A stretch of DNA of 64,000 bases from Brugia malayi (Eukaryota > Nematoda > Chromadorea > Rhabditida > Onchocercidae). Every line of letters starts with the position of its first letter. Positions within the stretch are counted from its first letter, which is position 1. The position numbers were made by a program, and so were the translations under genes. The stretch spans positions 18,224,721-18,288,720 of the forward strand of contig NW_025062479.1 of the NCBI RefSeq assembly GCF_000002995.4. The letters are read 5' to 3'. The notes beneath the pieces are model-generated. The model did no database searches. It saw only the letters and a list, made by a program, of their open reading frames with translations, and was not told where the DNA came from. Shown here piece after piece: positions 14,228-27,400 of the stretch.

Positions 14228-15044
14228 CAACATATCTTCACTTATCATTCTTGTTAGCAGTAACTGCTTGCTGGTTGATAAATGTATGGTTGTAATGGAG
14301 CATAAAGCTTTGAATGGATTGAACTATTCACCTAGAACACTACTGAGCGACTTCGTCTTAAAGGTTTTCTTATTTGACCCTACTTTTATATCATCATCAA
14401 CGTGATACACACTACTGCAATGGATGAACAGTTCTCATCTTCTTATTTGTTTCAAAGATTTCAACATAGGTAGCATTTTATCAAAACTTTAAACATAGGC
14501 TACAGGAATGTTCGTCTAAATCAAGATTTTTTCTAAGTAACTCTATTCTCATATATAACTTTATTATACTCAGAGGAGCCAGATATAAATATTTTACAAA
14601 GGCCATATCAGCATAGAGAGATATAAATAACGTTTATCAGACCAACCTGATTTAAAGAACTAAATTTTACGGTTGACAATATTCATATATTTGTGTTTCT
14701 ATGATTACAATACAAACGTTTCAATCAATAATACATTTCCTCCTGTCAAAAATACTCACGTTGCTCTACGTTATGTCTTATTACTCTGATAATGAAGCAA
14801 CCATCTAGACATGGGCACTAATTGCCACTTGTTAACGGATTATACTTTACATGAATGAACTGCACCAGCAATATCATAGGCTGCATTTTTCTTCTACTTT
14901 CCACTGATAATCATTAAATAAAACGGGTATTATACCACATATGAAATCCATACGAAAGGACTGTATGCTTCCCTTGCTTCGCTGATAACTGACGGAAAGG
15001 ATCTGTGGATGTGAGGAAGAACAGTTCCGACAAGACAAGTACTG

Positions 15045-15075
15045 AGGTGCGGACGATTGCAATCCGTCCGCACCT
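15045..15075. repeat. Near-perfect GC-rich inverted repeat
   Basis: The arm AGGTGCGGACGATTG (15045-15059) faces CAATCCGTCCGCACCT (15060-15075). The two pair along their whole length with one bulged base and essentially no loop. It is unusually GC-rich for this AT-rich DNA. Confidence 0.8.
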
Positions 15076-15899
15076 GAGCAGCGCGCTACCGATGGACGTG
15101 ACCACCGCACTGCTGCAACATATCCCACCACTTTCTCACATATCTTACACTTCTTGCACTGCTGTAACATATTCTGTCCTCCATTTCACGTACTTTCACG
15201 TGACATTCCCTACGTGCTTACTATCAATGCAACATCTCTGTCTCTCTCTCCACTTTATTTGCTCTTCATCGCGTGTTCACATTCAGCATTTGCACGTTTC
15301 TCGCGATAGACATTCATACTCCTTGGAAATATTTGCTGTAGATCTCAAATAAGAACACTCGGTGAAATTTGCATATCACTAGAGATGGTGCATTCTGATC
15401 TACGGGCAGAGACAGTGGATGTAAGAGGAAAGGGAAAGAAAACGGAATTGGGAGAGAAATGAATAGTGGCGAGTTGGGCATTGTTAGTGAAAGAGTGTGC
15501 ATGGGGATATTATCCGTCCATTTCCGGTATCCGTCTATTTTATAGGATGGTTGGCATGAGGTAGGGCGGTTACGTGTGTAGTTGAGTACGTGAGTGCGTG
15601 TTCCTCGCATGGATAGTGCTTGTATCCTTTGTCGACATACTTTTTGTAGTATGCATATGTAGTTTTTGGTGAAGAAGCGAAGAACTATTATGGTACTGCA
15701 TGGATAATGAATATATCTAAGCTAGTCTCAATGGTTGCGATATTCTCCAAAAATTTAAATTGTTAATTTCGAAAAGTATAGAATATGAAAATTCGGATGG
15801 GGAAAATTGCGTTTAGGCCAATTAGATATCAAACTTATAGGATATCAGAGGTTACGGTAGTTGCTACAGAAAACAATTGCCACATTAATATGATTTTAG

Positions 15900-15943
15900 G
15901 TCGTCGGCGTTCTCGAGGTTTGGTGCCGACAGTAACAACATAG
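15900..15943 (+). other. Orphan terminal-exon-like segment
   Basis: After an acceptor TGATTTTAG, a 44-base stretch reads in phase 1 as RRRSRGLVPTVTT followed by TAG. It is GC-rich compared with its surroundings. Phase-1 donors exist upstream in the LIM-homeobox gene (13502 and 13698), so an alternative last exon of that gene is possible. No other evidence supports it; it could equally be chance. Confidence 0.2.
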
Positions 15944-16408
15944 GGGTCCTAACAATTGAACAACCTGACAAGAAGTGTTATCCTGAGAACAAACAAACTA
16001 GCCCTGTTGGTTAAAGCTTGCATTCCTTCATTCTGCATTTCATTTCATTTCTTCTATGAACTAATCTACTTCGTATCTCTCATCTTGTCTCTTTCTAGTC
16101 TTCTTCAACCCTTCTCTCTTTATAAGAAACCTTGGGCTGGAAATGTAAGTTGCATTCAGACGAAGCTATTAGCCTCGAAGTATTTTCCTAGTGGCTTATC
16201 TCCAACTTTCACTCCTGTTTGTGTAATTTTCACTCCCATAGTATTAATAATTTGATCCACAGCTGAAACGAAAATTAAAAGATTGTTAGATTCAGAATCT
16301 GTGGATCTGAAATCATAATGTTTGTTCGTTATAGCCTCTTACCACTGTCATTTTCCCGCTACTTTACAATTTTTGAACTCGAAGCAGTCTTTAGTTCTCG
16401 TTTGAATC

Positions 16409-18884
16409 ATGGAAACATCCGCTGCAACATCTGCTGGACAGCGGTGCACACCGATCGGTCAGCCACTTCTTAAAATGTTCAAGGATTTTGAGGTATCGTC
16501 ATCATAAGAACTTAAATATTGTTTCTTTCGACTTGATAAAAATGCACAATCAATTTTCACTAAGATTATATGCTAAATTTTTGTGTGCTTTAGACATTTA
16601 CACCATTTGGTCAACCAAAAACACCGAAGAAACAGCTACTTCCACTTCGAAGTGATAAAGGTTTGTCTTTTTATAAAGCTCTTTTTATTACTTGAAGATT
16701 TTAACATATGCATTGCAAATTAGAACAAATTTTTGTACTGTTGCAACTTTGAGGGAACACGGGATCGGGAAATGGAAACTCAGCACAAGGGGAAGTAACA
16801 GGTACAGAGTGCACGATGGAGTATCTTGCTGATCTTCTAAAAGAGAAGAAACAACTTGCTCTGTTTCCACAAGTTTTTCGTCACATGGAACGTCTGGTTG
16901 ATGAAGGTAAATGTAATTTTTTCTTTTTTCTAAAAATGTTTCCCTAACTGTTTCTTATCAGATATAATGCGAGTATTTTATTTGACAGAATCACAAATGA
17001 CTTTGACTTTGCTCCAATTCTTTAAATTTCTCAAGAACTTACTTTTGAATTTCTCCAAGCGCAGTGATAGTGAGATGTGTATTCTTTAAGATTCATAGAA
17101 CTAATTTTGCTAGAATAAGTGATTTTTTGCTTTTCTCTTCCTCGTTCCTGGTTCATAACAGAATTTCATAATTCTGGAAGAAAAGACATCTGTATCAATT
17201 TATAGTATGCTGAGTTTTTCTTTTTTCAGAGATTAATCGCGTTCGCATGGCACTTTTCCAGTGTCATTTTTCCATTGAGCGCCTTGACTTACCAGAACCA
17301 GAGGGCGAGCCAGTTACTATTCAAGAGAAAGTGTATGTGCCTCGCAAGGAACATCCTGACGTAAACTATTTCTGAATTGAATAAAGACTTCTACCGATTA
17401 AAATCTTTGACAGCTTCATAATTATTATATCAGTTGAAGAAATAAATAAAAGATTATCTTATTTTAGTACAATTTTGTTGGACGAATTCTTGGTCCTCGC
17501 GGCATGACTGCTAAGCAGCTGGAACAAGAAACAGGCTGTAAAATCATGGTTAGAGGACGTGGGTCTATGCGTGATCGCCGGAAAGTATGTTACAGGTTTT
17601 GAGAGGTTTGGCATTAGAGGAAAGTTTGGTGCGAGCAACCCAATTTGCATAATAAATGAATTAGAGAACTTATTGGATGAATATTATAAGTAATAATGAC
17701 TGATGAAACTTGACATATTTAGTAGGGCTAAACTAAGAAGTACTATCTTCTTATCTAAAATAGCTAATTCATTAAGTTCTAATGTTGTGCAAAGGCTATT
17801 TGAAGTAAAACATGTTTCAAATTTACTGTTTTAAGGAAGAGATGAATCGAGGCAAGCCAAATTGGGAACATCTCGATGACGAATTGCACGTCTTGGTTCA
17901 GTGTGAAGATACACCTAATCGTGCTTACACAAAACTAAAAGCTGCTGTCGATCAAATCAAGAAATTACTCATTCCATCGGTTTTTCATTCAAATTTTCAA
18001 CAAAGCTCGTTACATTTTTTTGAATTTGCATACTGAAAATCAAAATAAGTGAGAACTGAGAATTTTAATTATTTTAGCCGGAAGGAACCGATGAACTGAA
18101 GCGAAAACAGTTGATGGAACTTGCAATTATCAATGGAACATATCGACCTGTCAACAAATACCCATTACGTTCGTTGCTTATTTTGAAAGAAAGCATTTGG
18201 ATTGCAACAAGAAAACAATTTATGATTATTTGCGTGTGCTTTACTCCTAATTCGTGATCTTTCACTAGAAATAATTCCAAAGCTAACGCTTCAGTCTAAC
18301 TCTTTGCTCATTAATTCCTTAAATTTTCTGTAATTGGCGTGTTATAAATTTGTTGCAGAAACACCACGACTGATTGCACCAATGACACTTGTCTCACCGA
18401 TACGTCATCCGAATGGTTCTATTGCTGCTCAACCCATTTTCGTTTCACCAACAGGTAGCCCGATCACTCCAGGAACGAACATAAACACACCGACTGGCGT
18501 TAATGCTTTCATGCAATCGCCTAATATTGATTATAACATGATGATGAAGTACGCATTTGTATTATCTAAATTAACCGGTCGTAAGACAGGAGGACAGTCG
18601 TATGTCAATTCTGCTACAAAAAAGAAAAAAAAAAAAAAATTATGGTCATCCATCAGTGTTTCTGCTCAATTACCGTATATTTCAGTCAGTTATCATTCGA
18701 TGCTGCGCTCCAATCCTTCCCAGTGGCAGGTGATTACCAAGCACATTCATCGACTGCCTATCCAACTACAACATCTCTACTTAATGCAGCTACAACAACT
18801 GGTAATAACAATACGCTACAGTCCTACTTCATCGAATCTAATCCAATCACACCACCTGAATCCACTGGTTCTGGTCGTCGTTAA
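16409..18884 (+). CDS. gld-1: STAR-family KH-domain RNA-binding protein, GLD-1-like
   Basis: Nine exons: 16409-16492, 16594-16660, 16754-16906, 17230-17360, 17468-17584, 17836-17979, 18078-18168, 18359-18548 and 18686-18884, giving about 391 residues, all phases consistent. The protein starts [11 protein letters not shown]. The Qua1 dimerisation region follows ([12 protein letters not shown] to LVDEEINRVR), then the maxi-KH domain with [20 protein letters not shown], the GxxG-type loop in [10 protein letters not shown] and [10 protein letters not shown], and then Qua2 ([19 protein letters not shown]). The tail is Ser/Thr/Pro-rich with SP repeats and ends SGRR. STAR proteins bind UACUAAY-type elements in mRNA 3' untranslated regions; GLD-1 represses translation in the germline. 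The wording [25 protein letters not shown] and the SP-rich tail favour GLD-1 over its Quaking-like relative ASD-2, but that paralogue is the main alternative. GLD-1 of C. elegans is somewhat longer (463 residues). Confidence 0.9.
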
Positions 18885-21796
18885 CTGAGGATTCTTCATC
18901 TGTTCGTTCAGTATTTTTTTTTTTTGGAACGTACATCAACAGATTCATGTACAGGTTTTACAGCTGTGTTCAATTTCTGTTTCGGGTGGAACAGTCGTTT
19001 TTATATAGTGGGAGGTATTGTTTTCTATAAAAGTACTAACCGTCAATTAATTATGGTTGTAATCATTTATTTTCATTGTTGCTATTCCCTAAATGTTAAC
19101 AATGCTTTTTTTTTTCCTTTTGCAATTACGTTTTGTGCGCCTCTGTGCTGTAAGCCCAGTCTTGCGACTTAGCAGACACTTTTTTTTTTAATTCCATTTT
19201 AATAGTTTATTTCCTGTTGTTTCATCTTTTCAACAATTATTTCTGGAAGAGTAGAAGAACTCTGAACAAGCTCTTTTTTACTTGCCGATTAATTTAATTT
19301 ACTGATGAGCTTTGACTTTATCTTACTGATGACCTTTAATATCGAATTAGTAGCCCACACCTTTCTTGAAACCAGCGCCATTACTTAACATCTGCTTATG
19401 ATTCAAAATTCTAGAACCAAATTATATGGTACCATAATTCAACTAAGCGGCTTGGTGGTACCAAATCGGTATTTACAGTTACTTCTGTGACTTCTGTATG
19501 TGTCTTTCATTCATCGCTCAGCCGGGGTATTTACCACAATGTGCTGCCTTTATTTCTAAATGAAAGAATGTTTGCCAAATCGATTTTTCCTGCTTTTCAT
19601 TGTAATTCGTTTTATATTAAGTGTTTGGGTGTTTTCGGGTTGAATAAACTACTATTTTTAGTTTTCGTGGCAGTGTTCTTGAACAAATTTATTTATAATT
19701 ATATATCACAGACTCAATCTATAAAATGCGGTTGAAACTGGAATTACAGTTGCATGAGATAAAAGGGGAAGGATTCTGGAAAGAAATGGAGATTGAAGAA
19801 CTAAAAAATCTTGTTTTTGTTCAAAGCTTTTGCAAGTAACTTAGTTTACTTGTGTTGGTTATTGGGAGTTTTTACAGCGAAACCTAGGTACAAAAAGTGG
19901 TGAAGCGGTTACCTGATTGAAGTAAGGATTTCTCACGATTGCTAAGTTTCGGAATTTGTTAGTTTTACTGGACTTAGTGGTTTGAAATGTTCAAACTATT
20001 TTGACTTCCTTTTTATCGTGTTAATACTCCTTTGGGGAAATTTTTTCCAAGGAAACAAATTGAGATTGCAATTTTTACGAAAGGGATTGGTTATCAGTAA
20101 ACTAGGCGAAGCAGTTGAAAATTGAAGATTATTAACGTCATGTCAATCACTTCTGTTGACACTTTCATGTAATATTGAGAAAGAGTTGAAAAAAGGTGTT
20201 GGAGAAAGTACATGATAAAAGTAATTAAATTTTCTGAAATTCTGAATTTTCTTCTTTAATCCCTCAGTTTTTTCTTTGCAAGCAGTACTCATCACACAAT
20301 AGACTTTGTTACAATTTTTATGAAAGTTATTTCGGATCATATCATATGGTGCGGTAATCAGCGAATGTTATTTAACAAAGCTAACTCTTATGATCTATTA
20401 CAGCTCAATATGAGAACAATTTTCATTGAAAAATATGTAACTGTCACCTACACTGCCAACTTTATCAAATTACTTTGTTTAATGTTACTAGAACACAGTA
20501 AAAAATAGGAAATGAATTTATGTGAGAAGCGTAATAAAACTGGAATTAAAATAAAAATTCGGAATTTCTGAACCGAACAGCCCCTAGTAATTTAATTTCT
20601 ATTAACTGCTTTCATTCTTCATCAATGCCATATGGGAACTTTAATGTTACAGTTTGAATCTACTAGTTATTTTTTAATTAAAAAAATCTGCTAGTAAATT
20701 TTTTAATAAATTTGGGATGACAGAATAAATGGACGATCCAAATAAACGAAAAGTTATTTATTAGACAAAAACCGATAACAAAAGACAAAAAAGTGTAATA
20801 AAATTGAAATTAAAATAAAGCACCGAGGTTTCATTTACACGTATAAAGGAAGCCACTAAAGGGAAACAATTTTCAATGAATACTATAGCTTGAAGTGCTC
20901 CTTTTTTGATACTTTTATCTACGTATTGAAAATTTAGAATCAACACGAGATTTTTCATATTTCTGAAAAATAATTTGCGTTACTCTTAATAAATTATAAT
21001 CTAATTGAACTTGAATTCGAAATTCCTTTATAATCTGGAAAACCGTCACTTAAACTGAACAGAATAACGAAATAAAACGACTCAACATTGCTGTATGATG
21101 AAACAATGTTCGTCAGATCTTGTTAAAATTACTAGATAACTAAAATGAACCAAAAAGCATTTAATATAAAGATGAGGAAAAACCATATAAGTTCAAGTAG
21201 AAGAGGAAGAAATGACAGCGTTTTGAGAACATAATAAAACTGCACTTTTATGCCATGTTATGCATAGAATTAGTACAATTAATTAATTCATGAGGAAATT
21301 TTAAGTTGAAGCCAAAATGTTCCAGCTAGTATAATGGTGGAACTGGCGGTGAAGAGATCGCCGAGGTATGTAGTACATATTATAATTCACGCAGCACTCA
21401 CAAATGATTAGTTTATGAAGCACTATAAAATCAGAATAGTTTGAAGCAAGAAAAGGAATATAAAATCAAAGCTTCATTCTTTTCAGTTCAATGTGATAAT
21501 AATGCCATTTAGTGTAATAAGACTTCTGCTCTATTCTTATTTTGATTTAAGTATTTGAGCAGCGCTCTCCAGAAAAAAGTTGGTTTTCTTCTCATCATAA
21601 ATATATGCGTTTGTTCAAAAAGAAAACTAAAGAAAGCTAAATTTTCAAAGCAAAAATATAAAACCAATTCCATCTTAAATCAGTTTTCTTCAACTGATGA
21701 ATGTTAATACCAAACAAATGAAAATTAAAAATAAGTCAAGTATTTTGACAAATCCTCATTATATTTCAAATATTAAACCATAATCATTTAACAGTC
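18885..21796. other. 3' region of the STAR gene and spacer; no gene seen
   Basis: T-rich sequence follows the stop codon. A polyadenylation signal AATAAA is present near 19643 and is a plausible end for a 3' untranslated region of about 0.75 kb. Beyond it the sequence is AT-rich with only short open frames and no recognised motif. Confidence 0.4.
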
Positions 21797-24437
21797 TCAA
21801 CTATCAGCATACGGCAAATCCTCCACCACCAACTTCACCGGCTCCGACGTCTGAAATCAAAACAAAATTTAAAGTTGAAATCAAATGTCAAATTTATGCA
21901 CGTAATAAATGCAAGAAGTATGCAGCGAAGAAAGACTACAAATACCAATGAAATTTCTTACTCATTTTAAAGAAATAAAGTAATAACAAATGTATTTCTC
22001 TTACAAAAAAAATTCATATTTGGATCTAAGTATTGTTTCTTCTGAAATGTATTCATTCTTTCATTTCCTAGTAGTGATTGAACAATTTCGAACGTCAATT
22101 AATTAAAATTTCAGCAAAAACAATTAAAGGAAAGACTCAAAAAACTTTCAAAACAAGAAAATAATTAGGCAATTTGTAAAGAACGAGAACAACACGACAA
22201 ACAGTAACACAAAGTAACACAAACTAATAGAAACGGCTAAAACGAACACAGGAAGAAAATGGTTTTAAACAGAAAATTTTAGAGGATGATACAGTGCTCG
22301 AAAAAAGTGCTTTCCAAGATGAAAAAAATAAAATGCCAGAAATAAAATGATCAGAAAAAAAGAAAAAAGGTCGATATAAGTCTTTTTTCTTAGCTTACAG
22401 TGAATAAACTTGCATGACAAAAGTGAAAGAGAAAGGAATGCAACAATGATGAATTCCTCTACAAATATTTTTTTCAAATTAAATTTAAAGGAAAAAAAGT
22501 GCTCCATATATGAAAGAAATTAACATTGTGGTAAATAATCCTCCAAGATAATATAATAAAGGTCATTACTGTAGAATGGTCGCTAGTAGTTAACCACTAT
22601 TGTCCTAAGCAGTGGTAACCAAAAAAGTTTTTTAGTAAAGAAACTATAATGAAAGCTCATTTTTTGGATATTCAAATCGTGGAACTGTTATAAATATAAT
22701 GAAGCGTTTAAACAGTAATTAACCTAAATTGTTCTGCAAAAATTTTTGCAAAAGTAAGTGATATCACTGAAATTATAATATGTTTACAGAAGTGCAATCT
22801 ATTTGAGTGGTACTGATACTTATCAGGATTTACTGCAAGGAAAGAGATCGAGTATCACCAGTGATATTCGATCTCTTTCTTCACAGGATAACTTTCTGAA
22901 GTGAACAGTTTTAGATAATGATAATTTAACAGAAAATTAATAATGGGAATGCTTCGACTTTTATATTTAGCAAAAAGTTCATAAAGAAGTTATCCTGTAA
23001 AGAAAGAGTAAATGCTACCTTGAAAGATACATGAAAAGATATCAAATATCACTTGAGAACATTCATGTTTGTTAGCTTCACCGACAATGATTATGAACAC
23101 TGAATTCATTCGAAAGAAAAAAACCTAAACATAACAAATTCCAAGGCTCTATCTAATGGCTATAATCAATTAGCTTACAGTTAATGATTAAAATCTGAAA
23201 CAAACAACTGATTTCGCTGTAGTACACCCTCATATATGAAAGATGAAAAAGTCTGACAGCAAAGTCTAACCGTTTAAATTTTTAGTTAGAAATAAAGCAG
23301 TTGCTTCAATTTTTCAACGAGTAGATCAAAGATGTGATTATAAGAATACATTCGAGCAATTACAATACATTTCACTATTTTGGGAGTTACATGGAAAAGA
23401 AAGGAAACAAAAAAATGTCAAACTTTATGCGCATGGCCATTAAGCAAATTGGGTGTTTCGAGAGGTATTGTGGTAGTTTCGTTGTGACTCGAATTATCAT
23501 GCGACTGATTCATCGGCATTTTTTCTATATCTATGACCGTAGCGCCAACACCAGTAACTTTTTGATTTCTTGAATCATGCCACGAGTCTAAATATCCATG
23601 ATAGGCACCATAATGGGTGTGTCGAGGTAAAGATCGATCCTCCAGTGACTGAAAGCATTTTCTCACGTTGTGTCATTTTGACCAACGGCTTAGCATAAAT
23701 CACCTTCATTCACTTTATCAGTTATTTCTGGAATTATTTCAAATAGTCCAATTGCTGAATAAAAACCACTACCTATGTGAAGACAAAAGATGCAATAGCA
23801 TAGCTGCCTTGATGACCTATCCAGGATCTTTTTGCCCAAAATATAATGCATTCCCTTAAGGCCTTTAAAAATTAAAAATCTCTCTTCAGGTCTTTAAAGA
23901 TTTGAAAAAAAATTTAGGCAATTAAAAATTCTCTTCCAGAAAAAGCCAAGAAAACCAATTTTAAAGTATCATTTACTTAATTTTATTGAGTTGGTATCAA
24001 TTCCACATCCAAAAAGACGCAAAAAAACTTTCGGAAACAAACCTCAATCCGATGTCCCAAATCACGTTTTCGACGTGCAGCACTACTTCGTCCCTGAGTA
24101 AGTTTCACGATCAGAAATAAAAATACCCCGATGACCGTCAAGCAAACCAAAGCAAGTGTCATGTTGCGCAAATCCATGATGTAATTGGTCATTCGGTGCA
24201 TATCATCGGCAACCTACAAGATTTTCTCATAAATCCCTACATTTTACGACAAAATTACCGGACGTGCATTAGTGTCAAAATTTGCTTTACCGTGATTTAA
24301 CCAACACAAATAATTATATCGGAAATGACAACAACCTGCATCATCTTCGGAATGCTTTTAAATATAACATTCATGTCTGGATAAGGTTGATGATCCATCA
24401 TTGTATCTGATTTTGGAGTGCTGTTGTTGCCTCCCAT
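21797..24437 (-). CDS. Small single-pass membrane protein, function unknown
   Basis: Four phase-0 exons on the minus strand: 24437-24336, 24213-24043, 23648-23424 and 21850-21797, about 183 residues. The protein starts MGGNNSTPKSDTMMDHQPYP. The second exon holds a polar segment (VADDMHRMTNYIMDLRN), then one hydrophobic span of about 20 residues (MTLALVCLTVIGVFLFLIVK), then a basic stop-transfer stretch (RSSAARRKRDLGHR). The rest is His/Asn/Ser-rich and cytosolic if the positive-inside rule holds; the N-terminus has no cleavable signal peptide. The last small exon reads TSEPVKLVVEDLPYADS. If the 1.57 kb last intron is not spliced, the frame ends 2 codons later with HAHKV instead. I do not recognise the family. 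The membrane span and matching phases make it a probable real gene. Confidence 0.6.
22839..22880. repeat. Inverted repeat, two 20-base arms and 2-base loop
   Basis: The arm at 22839-22858 (core AAAGAGATCGAGTATCAC) is followed by CA and its near-exact reverse complement at 22861-22880, matching at 18 of 20 positions. The right arm and its continuation (to about 22894) is again found inverted at about 22985-23008, so the element has several mutually complementary parts. It lies in the last intron of the small membrane-protein gene and could be a decayed miniature inverted-repeat element. Confidence 0.75.
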
Positions 24438-27400
24438 GATGTCAATTGTATAAAAAATATGAAGGCAAGATACGCGTACTTCCAGCGGATAAGTGACTCA
24501 ATAGAATGCAATGATATCTGAAATTTTCATCATTTGATTGCAAAATTGATAATTCCGCAACGAATTATCAAATCATACAATCAGCAGCCAAAGTTAACTT
24601 TAGAAGGCACAATTAAAACTAAAACTGTCATTCCTAGATAGTCTGAATGAGGACAAGAAGCTAGTGAAGATAACGCTGTGAGAACATAAAAGATGCTAAC
24701 AGAAACGTTGAGTTTCAATAATTGCATACTGGATTTTTGAATTTAGCAAGTATCGAAAAGTGAAAGTGCTCCGAGTAAAATTCAAATTGCACTTATGCTT
24801 TTCAAAAAATGAAAGTAGTATTTATGCATTTCGTAATAAAAGCTTCAACAGTGCATGTTGAATTTCAAGTATTTGTGTCTTTCCACTGTAAGATAGTTGG
24901 AGAAACAGTTTGTCTAATGAAATGCACAGAATTCTGGCAATGACTGAACGAATGACACATCTATTACTACTGATACCTGCTGCTTTTAACAGAGCAATAT
25001 GAAGGAGGTCAAAGGTCAGTGCAGTTATGTAGCGTTTTTTATCTGTGACTCGTCAACCATCTTTGCGGCAAAAACTAATCAATGTGTCAACAAAACGAAG
25101 TCTAAATTCTCAGAATCAGATATGTGTTTAAATGATTACAGCACTAAGAGATTAAATAGTTACAGCACATCGAAAAAACAACTTTCGAATATCGCACGCT
25201 CGTTCTAAATTCTTTTTTCTTCACAAAATGTACAGTTAATAAAAGTAATATAAAATAAAAAACAAGGATAATATACTTTGCACTAGTAAAAATAAAGCGA
25301 GCATAATATAATGCGGCACAAACGAGGTTTTAAGACTGAATGATTTTTAATGACATTAAAACAATCAGCATTGTCATACATTTGCAATTCCAATCACAAT
25401 TGGATAAATCAAGAGTAGAAAGATGGAATTTGACGCCATAAAAATGATATTACTTTAATTTTAATTTAGTCAACAGGATGACAAAGCTTTATTTTATTAA
25501 GAAATAGCTAAATTGACATACGTTACTAAATGAGACATATCATCTATCCTTTGTCTATCTATCTATTTGCGTATTTATCTATTCATCTGTCTCTACACAT
25601 TTACCCTTCATTGATCCAACCAATTATTTATTAAATCGAAGGGAATTTTTAAAACAAAATGTATGTGGTTTTGGTATTATTCTCGTGTCAAAAATTATTA
25701 AATCCAAATATTAATATATTATTAGTTTGGCAGTCTTCAGAAAATGTTGGTTTATGAGTTTATTAAAATGAAGAGTAATTCCACATCATTGTCAACTTAG
25801 GGTCTTTCTATCAATTTTGCAGGATAAAATCTATCTATCCAATACTTCTAAATTCATTAGATAGCCACTAGCAGAATCTAAACAAGAGTTTTCAATTCAA
25901 AGCTTCCAAAAAAGCCAATATTCTCCATATTTCTGGTAGAACAAGTACAAACCTCGGTGACCCTGATAACGAAAGGTCAATTGATTCACTTATACAGCAC
26001 ATCCTTGACTTATATAGCCCAATCCGTTTGTCATCCTGCAAACTTATTTAAATCTTAAATCCCACAATAGCAAAACGCGTTCATCTGGCTGATTAGACTG
26101 TTAATGCATTCATACAACTGCAATGTCAGGAGATATACAATTCAGTTGAGGAATTTTAAATATAAAAAGAACAAAATTTTAAATATGAAAAGCAGAAAAA
26201 GAAGAATTTAGCAAAAATAAGCGAAAGATTCCCCAAGGAGAGGCGGTAAAGTTTTTAGGACTCCACGGCTATTTAGTGTTTTCCTATTTCGGATTATTTC
26301 TATAAAAAGCAAAGCAATGCAATGAAAGAACAATAATAAGTAAAGAAAAACAGCTATATTAATTAGAGATAAACCAAATTACCGCTCGATGAGACGTTCA
26401 ATCAATTTTTTTGAGCTGCAAACAGAATGCTTAAAACTATCAATACAAATACAAATTACACTATAACGCTTCCGATATTAATATCACTCATCGAGTCAAT
26501 TTCTCTTGTATGGTGAACCAAGAAATGTGTCCAACTCTTATTTCGGGCTGAGAATTTTATTAATTGTCCATATAAGTTCATATCAAACTGAAATATCTAA
26601 ATACTACTTGATCCACAATTAAATTCATCCCTAATCTTTTTCAGAACCTATGGATATTGACAATATCAGTTACCTTTTTATGGCATTATCACTTAAAGCA
26701 GAAGCATCAGAATGGCTTATTGTGACTTGCTGACTTAACTGAATAACTACAAAAATTAAAGTTCAATAAAAAATCCGAAGTAATAGTAAATGAAAAAAAG
26801 TGCAGCTCATGATACTCAGTACCTTGGGAATTACACGAATTGCTATAATAATCTTGAATAACACTTCCCACTGAATGTTTTGAATTTTAAAACCTAAATA
26901 TAAGAACTCAGAACTGATTACTTCGATTGAAATTTACTCCTAAATTTAATTCTAATCTTTTTATTCCGTAATACAAATTAAATCAATTAAAATTTTTGGA
27001 CAAAAATTCTCAATTTTTGTTTCTGCAAAAGCCTTTTATTACTTTCTTTTTCTCAGTTCTACTTCGTATCTCTAAACTCACCAATAAACAATTTGTAATT
27101 TTAATATGGTTCACTTCCGCTGATCCTAAACAACAAATGAATTTAGTCCCAACATTATTACATCTGTTGACGGATAGTTTTATTAATGAATGTTAAATAC
27201 ACTCAATCTTTTTGAGTTTCAACGATAGCTATATGAGAATATAAAATTAGAAATATTTTATCTCACAATGACAGGAAAAACGAGGAGCAGAAAGCAACAA
27301 GAAATCGTTAAGAATTACGCATCAAATACTTAATTAAATACTCTAATACTGTTACAATTTGCAATAAACAAACAATAACAGCATTTTTCATTTTTTTTTC

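Larger units (their letters stand above)
14228..16408. other. Spacer between LIM-homeobox and STAR genes; GC-richer part, no clear gene
   Basis: The left part should hold the 3' untranslated region of the LIM-homeobox gene. From about 14870 to 15640 the base composition is richer in G and C than the surroundings, and open frames exist on both strands (for example 15005-15352 plus and 14874-15170 minus), but none shows a domain or a convincing splice partner. A near-perfect inverted repeat sits at 15045-15075. A terminal-exon-like segment at 15900-15943 is listed separately. Confidence 0.45.

Noticed and set aside
15005..15352. 115-codon plus-strand open frame in the GC-richer spacer, and 98-codon frames on the minus strand
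   Set aside because: No domain, no splice partners and low-complexity His/Ser/Thr composition. Overlapping open frames on both strands point to base composition rather than coding.
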